DNA of 64,000 nt from Palsa-504 sp963769715 (GCA_963769715.1 CAVYNE010000020.1:124001-188000), one strand, 5' to 3'; shown: positions 1-9,026, numbered from the stretch's first letter. Notes: generated by a model not told the origin, from the letters alone. Numbers and translations: made by a program.

Positions 1-85
1 CCTCAGAAGTAACAGGCGTGTTATGCGCCGCCAACGATGCGGCGAGCTCGATCGTCAGCTCGCCGTATTCACCGCCACCGTCCAT
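1..85 (-). CDS. 5' end of an unidentified gene, possibly the immunity partner of the EndoU-type toxin (partial)
   Basis: An ATG at 85-83 overlaps the TGA of the upstream EndoU-type gene in a TGATG junction, and the frame stays open to the window edge (28 codons, starting MDGGGEYGELTIELAASL). Overlapping, co-directional placement directly after a toxin gene is the usual position of an immunity gene, so that role is inferred from context only. The visible residues do not match a family I recognise, and most of the protein lies outside the window. Confidence 0.4.
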   Translation of the reverse strand, partial: MDGGGEYGELTIELAASLAAHNTPVTSE

Positions 86-588
86 CAGCTCACCACGACC
101 TCGACATCGTCTCGCGTTCCGCGTGCTACCCAACGGTCGTTCCACTCCTGGTGCCCCGGCGGGTGGTCGGGCCGACGCGCGACATCCAATAGTGCGTCGG
201 TGATTTTCTCGTCATTCCAGCTGGCAGGAAACTCGGTCTTGCCGGGATTACCGACGCCATGCCGGTGGCCGCCGCCACCGCCCGGCTCGCCGTCGAGTAT
301 GTGCGCGCGACGTTCAGGGCTGACGCGCAGCGCGTCCAACTGTGGCCGGTTCGCGGCGTCGACCGTGTCCCACTCGGCATGATCGGTTCGCGAGTCGGCG
401 GCGTGACGGTCGTCGGCCGGGTTGTCGTCGGCGGCGCGGAGTGCCTCGTAGTACTCCTCGCGGGCCCGTGGTTCGACCGGCTCCGCCCGCGCCGCAGGCT
501 GGTCATCGCCGGCTCCGCAAGACCGAAGCTGCTGCTCGAGCCGGGCCTCACCCGCCTCGAAGTCGTCGTCAGGCCGGTCTAATGCCAT
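85..588 (-). CDS. EndoU-type nuclease toxin domain protein, short form
   Basis: The C-terminal half carries the signature of the bacterial EndoU RNase toxin family (PF14436): an HILDGE start, a glycine-rich GGGHRHG segment with candidate catalytic histidines, PGKTEFPASW, and a GTRDDVEVVV strand. Such domains are normally the C-terminal warhead of large polymorphic toxins. Here only about 167 residues exist, with a charged, low-complexity N-terminal half and no export domain, so this is either an orphan cassette or a remnant. The final strand usually seen after the VEVVV segment is missing. I chose the ATG at 588 because TCGGAG lies just upstream; an ATG at 630 is in frame but has no ribosome site. 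Confidence 0.65.
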   Translation of the reverse strand: MALDRPDDDFEAGEARLEQQLRSCGAGDDQPAARAEPVEPRAREEYYEALRAADDNPADDRHAADSRTDHAEWDTVDAANRPQLDALRVSPERRAHILDGEPGGGGGHRHGVGNPGKTEFPASWNDEKITDALLDVARRPDHPPGHQEWNDRWVARGTRDDVEVVVS

Positions 589-880
589 CAGGCGCTCCGA
601 ACTTATCAACACAATGAGTGTTCGTTCCATCGCAACATGTTGATACTAGGCGGCTGTCGACTCTGCGACGCCACGATCTCAATGCTTCGTTCGGGGGCCG
701 TAATAACCTCCGCCCGCTTCGGCGTCCGGCTCGATGCCATTCGCCCCTTAGCGGCAGAGGGGACCTTGGTCCCTAAACCTGATGACCCAAATCACTACAA
801 GGTGCCTTCTGGCACGGACCAAGCTCATCGCAACGACTTGTTTGCCGCGGCCTGGTCCGCGGGACGACCAGGAGGCTCCG

Positions 881-2737
881 TTGAGAAGCATCGCTCTGGC
901 GGGACACGTTCCCGTCGCCATCGATCTGAACCACCCTGGTTCATATCTGAACTGGAACATCTTCACGATTTCTGTGTCGAACCTCGTGCTGATAGCGGTG
1001 ATGGTGGCCATCTTCGGCGCCGCGCTGCTGCTGCCGTTCCCGGGGCGACACAGTCACATCGAACCGGCGCAGGATGTGACCGAACCAGGCGAGCCTGCCG
1101 CCTACCAGGCGGCCCCGGGGGATGAGAAGATGTGGACGGCGCGGGTGCGCCGTGGGGCGATGACCACGCTCCCGCCGAACAAGCTGCTGCCCGATCGCCA
1201 GCCCGCCTACGTCGCCTCCTGGGTGTACGTGTTCGGCGTCGCCTCTCTGGCCGCGCTCGGCGTCGTCATCGTGAGCGGCTTCGCTCTCGCGCTGGGCGGC
1301 CCCGACTGGTGGCACACCAACCCGGTCGGGCACTTCTTCAACAGCTTGCACATGTGGAGCGTGGAGCTGTTCATGGCGCTGCTGGTCATCCACCTGTGGG
1401 GCAAGTTCTGGATGGCCGCCTGGCGTGGCCGTCGTGCCTTGACCTGGATCACCGGTATGGTCGCCTTCCTCGCCTCCATCGTGGAGTGCTTCACCGGGTA
1501 CCTGTCCCAGCAGAACTTCGACTCCCAGTGGATCGCCACCAACGGCAAGGACGCGTTCAACGAGCTCGGAGTAGGTGCGTTCTTCAACCTGATGAACTTC
1601 GGCCAGATGCTGATGTGGCACATCGTGCTTCTCCCGATCATCCTGATCGCGATCATCGGCGCGCACGTGCTGCTGGTCCGCATGCGCGGCGTCAGCCACC
1701 CGCTGCCCGTCAGCCGGCCCAAGGGCGTGGCCGCCAGGCTCGCGGCCGCGAAAGCCGACCGGGCGGCGTGGCGCGGCCCGACCAGGCGCTACGACATCTT
1801 GAAGGAAGGCACGATCGCGACCGTGGTGATCCTGGTGCTCACCGTTGGCCTGGCCGCCCTGCTGTCCTCGCCCGATGACCCGCCGGTCACGGTCCGCAGC
1901 TGGACCCAGGTCGCCCCCGCCGACTTCCTGGCCACCGCCGCCAGCGAGCTGAACGGCACCAGCCTGACCGCGACCTACGGGCCGCCTTACAACACCAACG
2001 GAACCCCGCAAAGCCTATGGTTCGCCCCGGCGAACATCGCCGGCGTGCGGCAGCCCATCGACCCGGCGAAGACCTTCGTGCTGGACCCGCTGACCAAGTC
2101 GGCTTCCACCGACCCGGCGCTGGCCGCAGCCCTGGCCACCTGGAACGCTGCGTCCGCCGACCAGCAGAACAAGTGGGCGACCAACTACCTGAACGCGATG
2201 CCCAAGGTCAAGTTCGTCAACGGAACGCCGGTACTTCCCCCGGGCAACTACGGTCCCGTCCCGGCCATGCTCGCCACCTCGCTGACACTGGCCCGCAGCG
2301 GCGCCATCGACGCCGCCCTGAGCGGGGCCCAGCCGTTCTACGGCACCGACTTCACCAAGCCGCTGCTGTACCTCGAGGACGGCGCCTACTACGCCAACCA
2401 GGCGACCGCCGCTCACCTCACCGGTGACCAGTGGGGCGTGATGAACGAGACCGGTAGTTACCCGGGCCAGCCCTGGCTGTGGCTGTTCCAGATGTGGTAC
2501 CACGTGCATGGCTGGAGTAACTCCGACAACATCGACCTGATCGCCGTCTACATGACCGGCCTGGCCACCATCCTGCTGCTGCTCATCCCGTTCATCCCGG
2601 GCCTGCGTGACATCCCGAGGTGGATCCCGCTGCACCGGCTCGTCTGGCGGAACTGGAACCAGCAAGCGGCGGCCGGACCGGGACCCACGGCGCAATCGGA
2701 ACCCGGACCCAAGCCCGAACCCGCCGGGCAGAAGTAG
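881..2737 (+). CDS. Cytochrome b-like membrane protein with large extracytoplasmic loop
   Basis: The 618-residue protein resembles the b subunit of bc/b6f-type complexes. The diheme core shows two histidine pairs on separate helices, H147/H161 and H237/H252, separated by 14 and 15 residues. An extra N-terminal membrane helix precedes the core. After the next helix comes a Ser/Thr/Pro-rich segment of about 200 residues, then a last helix near residues 540-560 and a Pro-rich tail. No Rieske, cytochrome c or subunit IV gene adjoins it, so its electron partners are unknown. The start is set at TTG 881 because a perfect AGGAGG (870-875) precedes it by five bases; an ATG at 782 in the same frame lacks such a site. 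A strong hairpin follows the gene. Confidence 0.8.
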   Translation: MRSIALAGHVPVAIDLNHPGSYLNWNIFTISVSNLVLIAVMVAIFGAALLLPFPGRHSHIEPAQDVTEPGEPAAYQAAPGDEKMWTARVRRGAMTTLPPNKLLPDRQPAYVASWVYVFGVASLAALGVVIVSGFALALGGPDWWHTNPVGHFFNSLHMWSVELFMALLVIHLWGKFWMAAWRGRRALTWITGMVAFLASIVECFTGYLSQQNFDSQWIATNGKDAFNELGVGAFFNLMNFGQMLMWHIVLLPIILIAIIGAHVLLVRMRGVSHPLPVSRPKGVAARLAAAKADRAAWRGPTRRYDILKEGTIATVVILVLTVGLAALLSSPDDPPVTVRSWTQVAPADFLATAASELNGTSLTATYGPPYNTNGTPQSLWFAPANIAGVRQPIDPAKTFVLDPLTKSASTDPALAAALATWNAASADQQNKWATNYLNAMPKVKFVNGTPVLPPGNYGPVPAMLATSLTLARSGAIDAALSGAQPFYGTDFTKPLLYLEDGAYYANQATAAHLTGDQWGVMNETGSYPGQPWLWLFQMWYHVHGWSNSDNIDLIAVYMTGLATILLLLIPFIPGLRDIPRWIPLHRLVWRNWNQQAAAGPGPTAQSEPGPKPEPAGQK

Positions 2738-2762
2738 CACCACCGCCCGCGGCGACTGAACT

Positions 2763-2804
2763 GGCCCGGGTGTAGTCGGGAAGACTCCCGACTACACCCG
2801 GGCC
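2763..2804 (+). terminator. Long perfect hairpin after the cytochrome b-like gene
   Basis: A 19-bp perfect inverted repeat (2763-2781 and 2786-2804) with a 4-base AGAC loop begins 25 bases after the cytochrome b stop. There is no T-run, as is common for actinobacterial terminators, so it may work in both directions or protect the 3' end of the mRNA. Confidence 0.75.
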
Positions 2805-2810
2805 TTCGCC

Positions 2811-2838
2811 TTGCCAGTCAGCTGATTCGCCGTAAGAT
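2811..2838 (+). promoter_or_regulatory. Candidate housekeeping promoter for the STAS-PAS gene
   Basis: TTGCCA (2811-2816) and TAAGAT (2833-2838) are separated by 16 bases. They sit just after the hairpin and about 40 bases before the ATG at 2876, as expected for a vegetative-sigma promoter. Confidence 0.4.
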
Positions 2839-2875
2839 CGGGCTGCACAAGCCGGCCGAAAGGGGGAGTGCCGCC

Positions 2876-3916
2876 ATGCGTGATGATCCCTTCCCGGTGG
2901 AATGGACAGGCCGCCAGGCCATCGTCGCCTTCCCCGGTCATGTCGACGTCTCTAATGTCGGCCCGCTCCGGGACCGGCTGCTTTCCGTGATCAACCGCGG
3001 TCCCGCCGTTCTGATCGGGGACATGACAGAGACAATCTCGTGCGATCACCTGGCCGTGGAGGCCGTCGCGCGGGCCTGCCAGCGGGCGGAGATCAACGGG
3101 ACGCAGGTCAGGCTGGTGGTCACCGCTCCGGTCGTCCGGCGCGTGCTCAGCATCGAGGGACTGGACCGCATCGTTTCCATCTATCCCTCACTGGAGGCGG
3201 CCACAGCCGCAGGAATGGGCGGTCCGGCCACGCTGGCACTCAACGACAAGGCCCTGAGGACCATCCCGCCCAGCGCGGGAACCATCACCCCGGCCGTCCT
3301 GTGGCAGTTGATCGACGCTCTGGGCGACGGCCTGACGCTGATTGATCACCAGGGACGGATCGTCCTGACCAACCAGCGGTGCGCGGAGATGTTCGGCTAC
3401 CAGCGAGAGGAACTGATCGGCCTGCCGGTCGACTCGCTCGTCCCGGCCGACGTACGGACCGCTCATCACGGCTACCGGGCCGGCTACCACCAGGCGCCGC
3501 AGACCCGTCCTATGGCCGAACGGGCCCGGCTCGTCGGGTTGCGTAAGGACGGAGCCACGCTGCCAGTCGAGATCAGCCTGAGCCCGCTGCCGACCGCCTC
3601 GGAAAACTTCGTCCTCGCGGTGATCCGCGACGCCACGCAGACCCAGCAGCGGAATGATCTCGCGGACCTGGCCAGGGGCGCCGCGGTCGATCAGGTCACC
3701 GGCGATCTGCTCGACCGGGTGGTTCGCCACCTGTTCCGGGTCGGGCTGAGCTTGCAGACCGCGGCCGACCTGCCCGGCGACGTGGTGCGCGAGCGCCTCT
3801 CCGAGGCGCTGGACCAGCTAGACGACGTGATCCACGAGATCAGGGACTACGCCTTTACCTCCGGCGGCGACGGCGACGGGGCAGACCCGGCGCCGTCAGG
3901 GTGGCCGACGATCTGA
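2876..3916 (+). CDS. STAS-PAS sensor protein with a dimerisation helix but no kinase domain
   Basis: The 346-residue soluble protein has an N-terminal STAS domain (about 1-110; anti-sigma-factor antagonist fold), a PAS domain (about 140-250, with the DGLTLIDHQGRIVLTN core) and a C-terminal helical part (about 270-335) that looks like the DHp helices of DevS-type histidine kinases. No HATPase domain follows, and the ORF ends in a Gly/Asp-rich tail. It may sense a small ligand and act on partner-switching sigma control, but this is inferred from domains. GGGGGAG precedes the ATG. Its last 70 bases overlap the convergent SRPBCC gene. Confidence 0.75.
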   Translation: MRDDPFPVEWTGRQAIVAFPGHVDVSNVGPLRDRLLSVINRGPAVLIGDMTETISCDHLAVEAVARACQRAEINGTQVRLVVTAPVVRRVLSIEGLDRIVSIYPSLEAATAAGMGGPATLALNDKALRTIPPSAGTITPAVLWQLIDALGDGLTLIDHQGRIVLTNQRCAEMFGYQREELIGLPVDSLVPADVRTAHHGYRAGYHQAPQTRPMAERARLVGLRKDGATLPVEISLSPLPTASENFVLAVIRDATQTQQRNDLADLARGAAVDQVTGDLLDRVVRHLFRVGLSLQTAADLPGDVVRERLSEALDQLDDVIHEIRDYAFTSGGDGDGADPAPSGWPTI

Positions 3917-4329
3917 GCCGCCACCTGGGCGACGAAGCTCTTGATGGTCGCGGCGGCGACCCGGCGCAGTACCGCCCGGTCGAGCGCCTCGCCCAGCGAA
4001 CCGAGCGGCGGCCGGTAGGAGCCGGTCATCGTCAGCATGGTCCCTTCCCCGTCGGGAGTGAGCTTGAGGTCGGCGTCCAGGACCGGGAACAACCCGCCGC
4101 CCGGGCCGGTGGCCTCCCAGCGCAGCGCCAGCCCGGCCGATAGGTCGGTCCAGGACAGCTCGCGGACCTGCACCCGGACCAGCTTGGAGACGCCAGCCAC
4201 GCCGACGCGGGTCAGGCCAGGGCCGTAGACGTCTTCCGACATCCCGGACAGCGAAGGGCTCAGTCGCGTCAGCCTCTCCCGCGCCACGGCGAAACGGACG
4301 CCCAGCCGCACCTCATCACCAACAAACAC
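3847..4329 (-). CDS. SRPBCC (START-like) family protein
   Basis: The 160-residue sequence has the alternating beta pattern and long C-terminal helix of SRPBCC/polyketide-cyclase-like proteins, with the typical LTPDGEGTMLTM strand and a helix rich in Val/Ala near residues 120-145. Ligand and function are unknown. It starts with GTG at 4329 with no strong ribosome site, and its 3' end overlaps the STAS-PAS gene tail to tail. It lies about 100 bases downstream of, and on the same strand as, an acyl-CoA dehydrogenase gene, so they may be cotranscribed. Confidence 0.65.
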   Translation of the reverse strand: MFVGDEVRLGVRFAVARERLTRLSPSLSGMSEDVYGPGLTRVGVAGVSKLVRVQVRELSWTDLSAGLALRWEATGPGGGLFPVLDADLKLTPDGEGTMLTMTGSYRPPLGSLGEALDRAVLRRVAAATIKSFVAQVAAQIVGHPDGAGSAPSPSPPEVKA

Positions 4330-4430
4330 ATTGGCATTGCACCAGTCCGCGGTCCCGGAACGGCAGGGACGTAAGTCCCCTTTATTTTATTCGCCGGACC
4401 TGAAGTTCGCCCGACCTAAAGTCCGGCGGA

Positions 4431-5573
4431 TCAGCTGCGGAGCATCTCCCGGGCGATGACGAGCTGCTGGATCTGGCTGGTGCCCTCGTAGATCCGGAAC
4501 AGCCGGACGTCGCGGTACAGCCGCTCGACCGGGACGCCGCGGATGTACCCGGAGCCGCCGTGGATCTGGACCGCGCGGTCGGCGATCCGGCCGACCGCCT
4601 CGCTGGCGAAGTACTTCGCCGCCGAGGGGGCCAGCCGCCGGTCGGTGCCCGCGTCGTAGCCGACCGCGGCGTCGAGCACCAGGGCGCGGGCCGCGAGGTA
4701 TTCGGTCTGGGAGTCCGCGAGCATGGCCTGGACCAGCTGGTATTCGCCGATCGGGTGGCCACCCTGGGAGCGTTCCCTGGCGTAAGCGACGCTCTCGTCG
4801 ACCAGCCTCGCCGCGACCCCCACGCACATGGCCGCGATGACCAGCCGCCCGTGCGCCAGGCTCCGCATGGCCGTGGCGTAGCCGGCCTGAGCCGCCTCGC
4901 CGACCAGCGCGTCGCCGGGGACCCGCACGCCGGTGAAGGCGACATCGGCGGTCCAGGCGCCGGCCTGGCCCATCTTGTGATCGCGCGCCGCGACCGCCAC
5001 CCCCGCAGTGCCCGCCGGCACGACGAAGACCCCGATGCCCTTGCCGGGCGGCGCCTGCGGGTCGGTGCGCGCGAACACCATGAAGACGTCGGCCGCCGGG
5101 GCGTTGGTGATGTAGCGCTTGAGGCCGTCGATGACCCAGCCGTCGCCGTCGGCCGTCGCGGACGTCACCAGGCGGCTCGGGTCGGACCCCGCGTCCGGCT
5201 CGGTCAGCGCGAACGATGCGACCACCTCGCCGGAGGCCAGCCGCGGCAGCCACTGCTTGCGCTGCTCCTCGGTGCCGGCCAGGACGAGAACCTGCCCGGC
5301 GATCCCGTTGTTCGTGCCGAACAGCGACCGGAACGCCGGGCTGGTGTAGCCGAGCTCGATGGTCACCCGGACCTGCTGCTCGACCGAGAGGCCCAGGCCG
5401 CCGTACTCGGTAGGCAGGGCGTAGCCGTACAGGCCCATCTCTTTGGCCTGCGCGATCAGCCGGGCCGGAATCTCGTCGGCCTCGTCGATGCCGGCCTCGG
5501 CGGGCATCACCTCCTGCCGGATGAAGTCCCGCAGGACATCGAGCAGCTCGTCGAACTCGGTCGTGGTGGCCAT
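4431..5573 (-). CDS. Acyl-CoA dehydrogenase
   Basis: The 380-residue length and all family motifs fit a FAD-dependent acyl-CoA dehydrogenase: ALTEPDAGSD in the flavin-binding middle domain, the QIHGGSGY helix and the C-terminal RIYEGTSQIQ segment whose Glu (about 363) is the usual catalytic base. It would oxidise an acyl-CoA to the trans-2-enoyl-CoA and pass electrons to ETF. No beta-oxidation genes adjoin it, so chain length or branching preference cannot be read from context. Confidence 0.9.
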   Translation of the reverse strand: MATTTEFDELLDVLRDFIRQEVMPAEAGIDEADEIPARLIAQAKEMGLYGYALPTEYGGLGLSVEQQVRVTIELGYTSPAFRSLFGTNNGIAGQVLVLAGTEEQRKQWLPRLASGEVVASFALTEPDAGSDPSRLVTSATADGDGWVIDGLKRYITNAPAADVFMVFARTDPQAPPGKGIGVFVVPAGTAGVAVAARDHKMGQAGAWTADVAFTGVRVPGDALVGEAAQAGYATAMRSLAHGRLVIAAMCVGVAARLVDESVAYARERSQGGHPIGEYQLVQAMLADSQTEYLAARALVLDAAVGYDAGTDRRLAPSAAKYFASEAVGRIADRAVQIHGGSGYIRGVPVERLYRDVRLFRIYEGTSQIQQLVIAREMLRS

Positions 5574-5708
5574 GAGCCCAGTCTCGGGCCAGTCGCCAGC
5601 CCTGTCCAGTTCGGGTCGGCCCGGACGAAATACGGTTCGATCAGGCCCCTTGCGCCAGCCCGACCCGCACGTGATGATTTGTCACAGACGTCTCAGAAGG
5701 GGGCAACG

Positions 5709-6446
5709 GTGCCTGCGAGCCAGCCAGTGCCCCCACGACCGCGACGCCGCGTGGTCATCGCGGCCTCGGTGGCGGTCCTCGCGGGCTGCACCTCACCGCC
5801 CAAGCACGCCCCCGGCGCCCGCCCGCTCCGCTTCTTCACCAGCCACCAGGCCGCCGTCGTCGAGGACGCCACCGCGCGGATAGCCCCCGGTCCCGGGGAC
5901 GACCCGGCCGAAGGTCCGGGCGCCCGCGAAGCCGACGTGACCGGCTACATAGATTCAATGCTCGGCGCGCTTCAGGGCGACAACGCGGCGCCGATGGTCT
6001 TCGCGGGCGGCCCGTGGAGCAACCGGCACACGTCCGGGCCCGATCTGATGAACTTCTTCGTCGCGCTCGATCCGGTCAGCCGGATCGCGTGGCGCCAGCG
6101 CCTCGCCGGCTGGCAGCAGCAGTACACCAAGGGCATAGCCGCCCTGGACAAGCTCGCGGGCGGCGACTTCACCAGGGCGACCGCCGATACCAAGGACAAG
6201 ATCCTGGCCACCCAGTCGGTGAGCACGTTCGCCGCGCTGTTGTTCGAGCACACGATCGAGGGCCTGTACGCCGCCCCCGAATACGGCGGCAACCGGGGCC
6301 TGGCCGGCTGGCAGGACATCGGTTTCCCCGGCGACATCCAGCCGCGCGGCTACACCAGCGACGAGGTCGAGCGTTCTGACGGGCCCGACCCGGCGGCCGA
6401 CACCGGAATCGTCGCCGACGTGCTGAAGCTCCTCGGCGCCGTGTGA
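5709..6446 (+). CDS. Tat-exported lipoprotein, gluconate 2-dehydrogenase subunit 3-like
   Basis: The 245-residue protein starts at GTG 5709 behind AGAAGGGGG. It has an RRR twin-arginine-like motif and an LAGC lipobox (about residues 12-27), so it should be exported, probably folded, and lipid-anchored. The rest resembles the small subunit 3 of membrane gluconate 2-dehydrogenases (PF13618), including the FFTSHQAAVVEDATARIAP start and the GLAGWQDIGFPG segment. It sits 19 bases before a GMC oxidoreductase, the usual large partner, so the two probably form a sugar- or alcohol-oxidising complex at the membrane. The small subunit likely carries the export signal for both. Confidence 0.75.
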   Translation: MPASQPVPPRPRRRVVIAASVAVLAGCTSPPKHAPGARPLRFFTSHQAAVVEDATARIAPGPGDDPAEGPGAREADVTGYIDSMLGALQGDNAAPMVFAGGPWSNRHTSGPDLMNFFVALDPVSRIAWRQRLAGWQQQYTKGIAALDKLAGGDFTRATADTKDKILATQSVSTFAALLFEHTIEGLYAAPEYGGNRGLAGWQDIGFPGDIQPRGYTSDEVERSDGPDPAADTGIVADVLKLLGAV

Positions 6447-6465
6447 CGAGCAGAGGGTAAAAGCC

Positions 6466-8205
6466 ATGGGCAAGGCAGTGGTGATCGGCAGCGGCGCGGG
6501 CGGGTCCTTCGCCGCGATGGAGCTCGCGCAGGCCGGGTGGCAGGTCGTGGTCTTCGAGAAAGGCCCCAACCACTTCTCCAACCTCGGCGGCGAGGGGCCC
6601 ATCGGCACGGTCTTCGCCAACGACAGCCTGGCCACCCAGGTGCGCAATTTCCCCGGGACCGACCCGGAGGTGTACCCGCGCACCTGGCGACCGAACCAGG
6701 CCTCGGCCGTCCAGTACACCGGCAGCGTCGACGAACTGCCGCAGCTCGTCGGCGGCGGGACCGTGCACTGGGACGCCAAGGTGCCGAGGTTCTGGGACAT
6801 CGATTTCCAGCAGCTCTCGGCGCTGGGGCCGGTGCCGGGCGCCGACCTGGCCGACTGGCCGTTCAGCTACGCCGAGATCGCGCCCTACTACGACGAGGTA
6901 GAGCAGCTGATCGGCGTGCAGGGGGACACCCGGGCCTTCCCCGACATCGTCCGCAAGCATGCGCCCCGCGCCAGGCAGTACCCGATGCCGCCCGGCCCCC
7001 AGCAGCGCTCGTCGATCGCGGTGGCCGCCGGGGCCACGGCCATCGGCCTGCACCCGTTCCCGTTCCCGATGGCGATCAACTCACGGCCCTACAACGACCA
7101 GCACGCCTGTAACGACTGCGGGTTCTGCAGCGGTTTCGGCTGCCCGGTGGTGGCCAGGCCGGCCGCGCTCATCCCGCTGCGGCGGGCGCTGCGGACCGGG
7201 CGGGTGCAGCTGGTCCCGGAGACCATGGTCACCAAGGTCCTGCTCACCGGCTCGGACGCGGCCAAGCGCGCCACCGCGGTGAACTGGATCCGGATGACCG
7301 AACGAGGACCGGTAACAGGCACGGAGAACGCCGATATCGTCGTGCTGGCGGCGTCGGCCATCGAGACGGTCCGCCTCGCGCTGCTGTCAGAGTTTCCGGA
7401 CCGCAGCGGCAAACTCGGCCGCCGGCTGATGCTGCACGCCTTCGTGGACGGCACCGCGATCTTCCTCGACGAGCGGATGCACGCCTACCGCGGCCGCACG
7501 ATCACGCAGTGCGCGGAGGACGCCGTCGACCCCGACTTCCCCGGCGCGCGGGCTTTCGCCAAGGCCCACGGCCTGCCCTACCTCCGCGGCGGCCTGATGG
7601 AGCTTGGCGGCAGCCAGGACCCGATCACCGAGGCGCAGTCCTACCAGACCCTGCTCGCCATCCTGCGCCCGGCCAAGCCGTTCGGCTCGGACTTCAAGCG
7701 GCTCATGCGCTCCTCGATCCTGCGCGACCGGCTGGCCGGCGGCCAGATCATCGGCCACGACCTGCCCTACCTCGGCCACACGGTGACCCTCGACCCAGGA
7801 GTCCGGGACGTCTTCGGGCTGCCGGTGGCCCAGGTCACCTGGAGCTACGGTAAGCACGAGCAGGTGGCTCAGCAGTTCTGGATACCGCAGCTGAAGAACA
7901 TGATGACCAAGGCCGGCGCCGGCGTGGCCCTGGCCGTGCCCGCCACCGAGAACAGCGGCGGCCTGCCCACCGGCAACCACGTCATGGGCGGCATGATGAT
8001 GGGCGCCGACCCGGCCACCAGCGTGACCGACAGCTACGGCCAAGTGCACGGCCTGGACAACGTCTACGTGGCCGACGGCTCCGTCTTCGTCACCTCCGGC
8101 GCGCACAACCCGACGAATACCATCATGGCAGTGGCCCTGCGCAACATGCGCCACCTCGCCGCGGGGACGGGGAAGGTGCTGAACGCGGCAGGCCCCCTGG
8201 GCTAG
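6466..8205 (+). CDS. GMC-family FAD oxidoreductase
   Basis: The 579-residue flavoprotein begins with the GSGAGG dinucleotide-binding motif and ends with the GMC C-terminal domain (GNHVMGG, a VYVADGSVFVTSG strand, and an HNPTNT active-site segment with His and Asn). A Cys cluster (about residues 211-223, CNDCGFCSGFGC) is typical of the gluconate/sorbose-dehydrogenase branch. It has no signal of its own, consistent with export together with the preceding Tat lipoprotein. The substrate is probably a polyol or sugar acid (inference). Its TAG shares a CTAG with the stop of the convergent transporter operon. Confidence 0.85.
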   Translation: MGKAVVIGSGAGGSFAAMELAQAGWQVVVFEKGPNHFSNLGGEGPIGTVFANDSLATQVRNFPGTDPEVYPRTWRPNQASAVQYTGSVDELPQLVGGGTVHWDAKVPRFWDIDFQQLSALGPVPGADLADWPFSYAEIAPYYDEVEQLIGVQGDTRAFPDIVRKHAPRARQYPMPPGPQQRSSIAVAAGATAIGLHPFPFPMAINSRPYNDQHACNDCGFCSGFGCPVVARPAALIPLRRALRTGRVQLVPETMVTKVLLTGSDAAKRATAVNWIRMTERGPVTGTENADIVVLAASAIETVRLALLSEFPDRSGKLGRRLMLHAFVDGTAIFLDERMHAYRGRTITQCAEDAVDPDFPGARAFAKAHGLPYLRGGLMELGGSQDPITEAQSYQTLLAILRPAKPFGSDFKRLMRSSILRDRLAGGQIIGHDLPYLGHTVTLDPGVRDVFGLPVAQVTWSYGKHEQVAQQFWIPQLKNMMTKAGAGVALAVPATENSGGLPTGNHVMGGMMMGADPATSVTDSYGQVHGLDNVYVADGSVFVTSGAHNPTNTIMAVALRNMRHLAAGTGKVLNAAGPLG

Positions 8206-9023
8206 AGGCCGGGCTCGCCCACGATCCGCGCCGACCTGGTGATCGCGCCGGCGCCCGCCAGCCGGGCCGCGAGGATCACGGGAACGATCGTCAGCAGGAT
8301 GATGATGGACACCACCGCGTTCACCTCGGGCAGCTGCTGCCCGAGGCGTATCGCGCCGAAGATCCACAGCGGCAAGGTGTTCTGCGCGCCCGCGGTGAAT
8401 ACCGTGACGATGACCTCGTCGAAGGACAGGCCGAAGGCGAGCAGCGCGCCGGAGACCAGCGCGGTCGCGCTCAGCGGCAGCGTGACGAAGCGCAGCGTCT
8501 GCCAGCCGCGCGCGCCGAGGTCCATGGACGCCTCGGCCAGTGATCCCGGCGTCCGGCGGAGCCTGGCGATCAGGTTGTTGAACACCACCACGATGCAGAA
8601 CGTGGTGTGCCCGATGACGATGGTCACGGTGCCGAGCTGGATCCCGGTGAACGAGAAGAAGGAGTTCAGCGCGATCCCGGTGATGATGCCGGGCAGCGCG
8701 AGCGGCAGCACGAGCAGGAGCGAGATGGCCTCGCGGCCGAAGAACGCGAACGTGTGCAGCGCGTACGCCACGGCCGAGCCGAGCAGCAGGGCCAGCGCGG
8801 TGGCCAGCAGCCCCACCCGGACCGACAGCAGGAACGCGCTGCGCACCTGGGGGTCGTGCCACGCCACGCCGAACCAGTGCAGCGAGAAGCCCGAGATCGG
8901 CCAGCTTTCGATGTTCGAGGAGTTGAACGCGTACAGCACGATGAGCGCTATCGGGACGAACAGGAACGCCAGCACCAGAACGACCCAGATCCGCAGCGCG
9001 ACCCGCAGGGCCTTCGATTCCAT
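8202..9023 (-). CDS. ABC transporter permease, PotC-like (spermidine/putrescine type)
   Basis: The 273-residue protein has six predicted membrane segments and the MetI-type EAA loop (AEASMDLGARGWQTLRFVTLP) that contacts the ATPase. It is the last gene of the operon ATPase, binding protein, permease 1, permease 2, and begins only a few bases after permease 1. It forms the inner-membrane channel with the PotB-like partner. Its stop codon overlaps that of the GMC gene. Confidence 0.88.
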   Translation of the reverse strand: MESKALRVALRIWVVLVLAFLFVPIALIVLYAFNSSNIESWPISGFSLHWFGVAWHDPQVRSAFLLSVRVGLLATALALLLGSAVAYALHTFAFFGREAISLLLVLPLALPGIITGIALNSFFSFTGIQLGTVTIVIGHTTFCIVVVFNNLIARLRRTPGSLAEASMDLGARGWQTLRFVTLPLSATALVSGALLAFGLSFDEVIVTVFTAGAQNTLPLWIFGAIRLGQQLPEVNAVVSIIILLTIVPVILAARLAGAGAITRSARIVGEPGL

Positions 9024-9026
9024 AGC

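Noticed and set aside
637..1125. 162-codon ORF on the plus strand before and across the cytochrome b start
   Set aside because: Its second half is an out-of-frame shadow of the cytochrome b gene and its first half has no ribosome site or family resemblance.
2763..2804. Mobile-element end or attenuator
   Set aside because: The perfect hairpin directly follows a stop codon and precedes a promoter, so terminator is the simpler reading.
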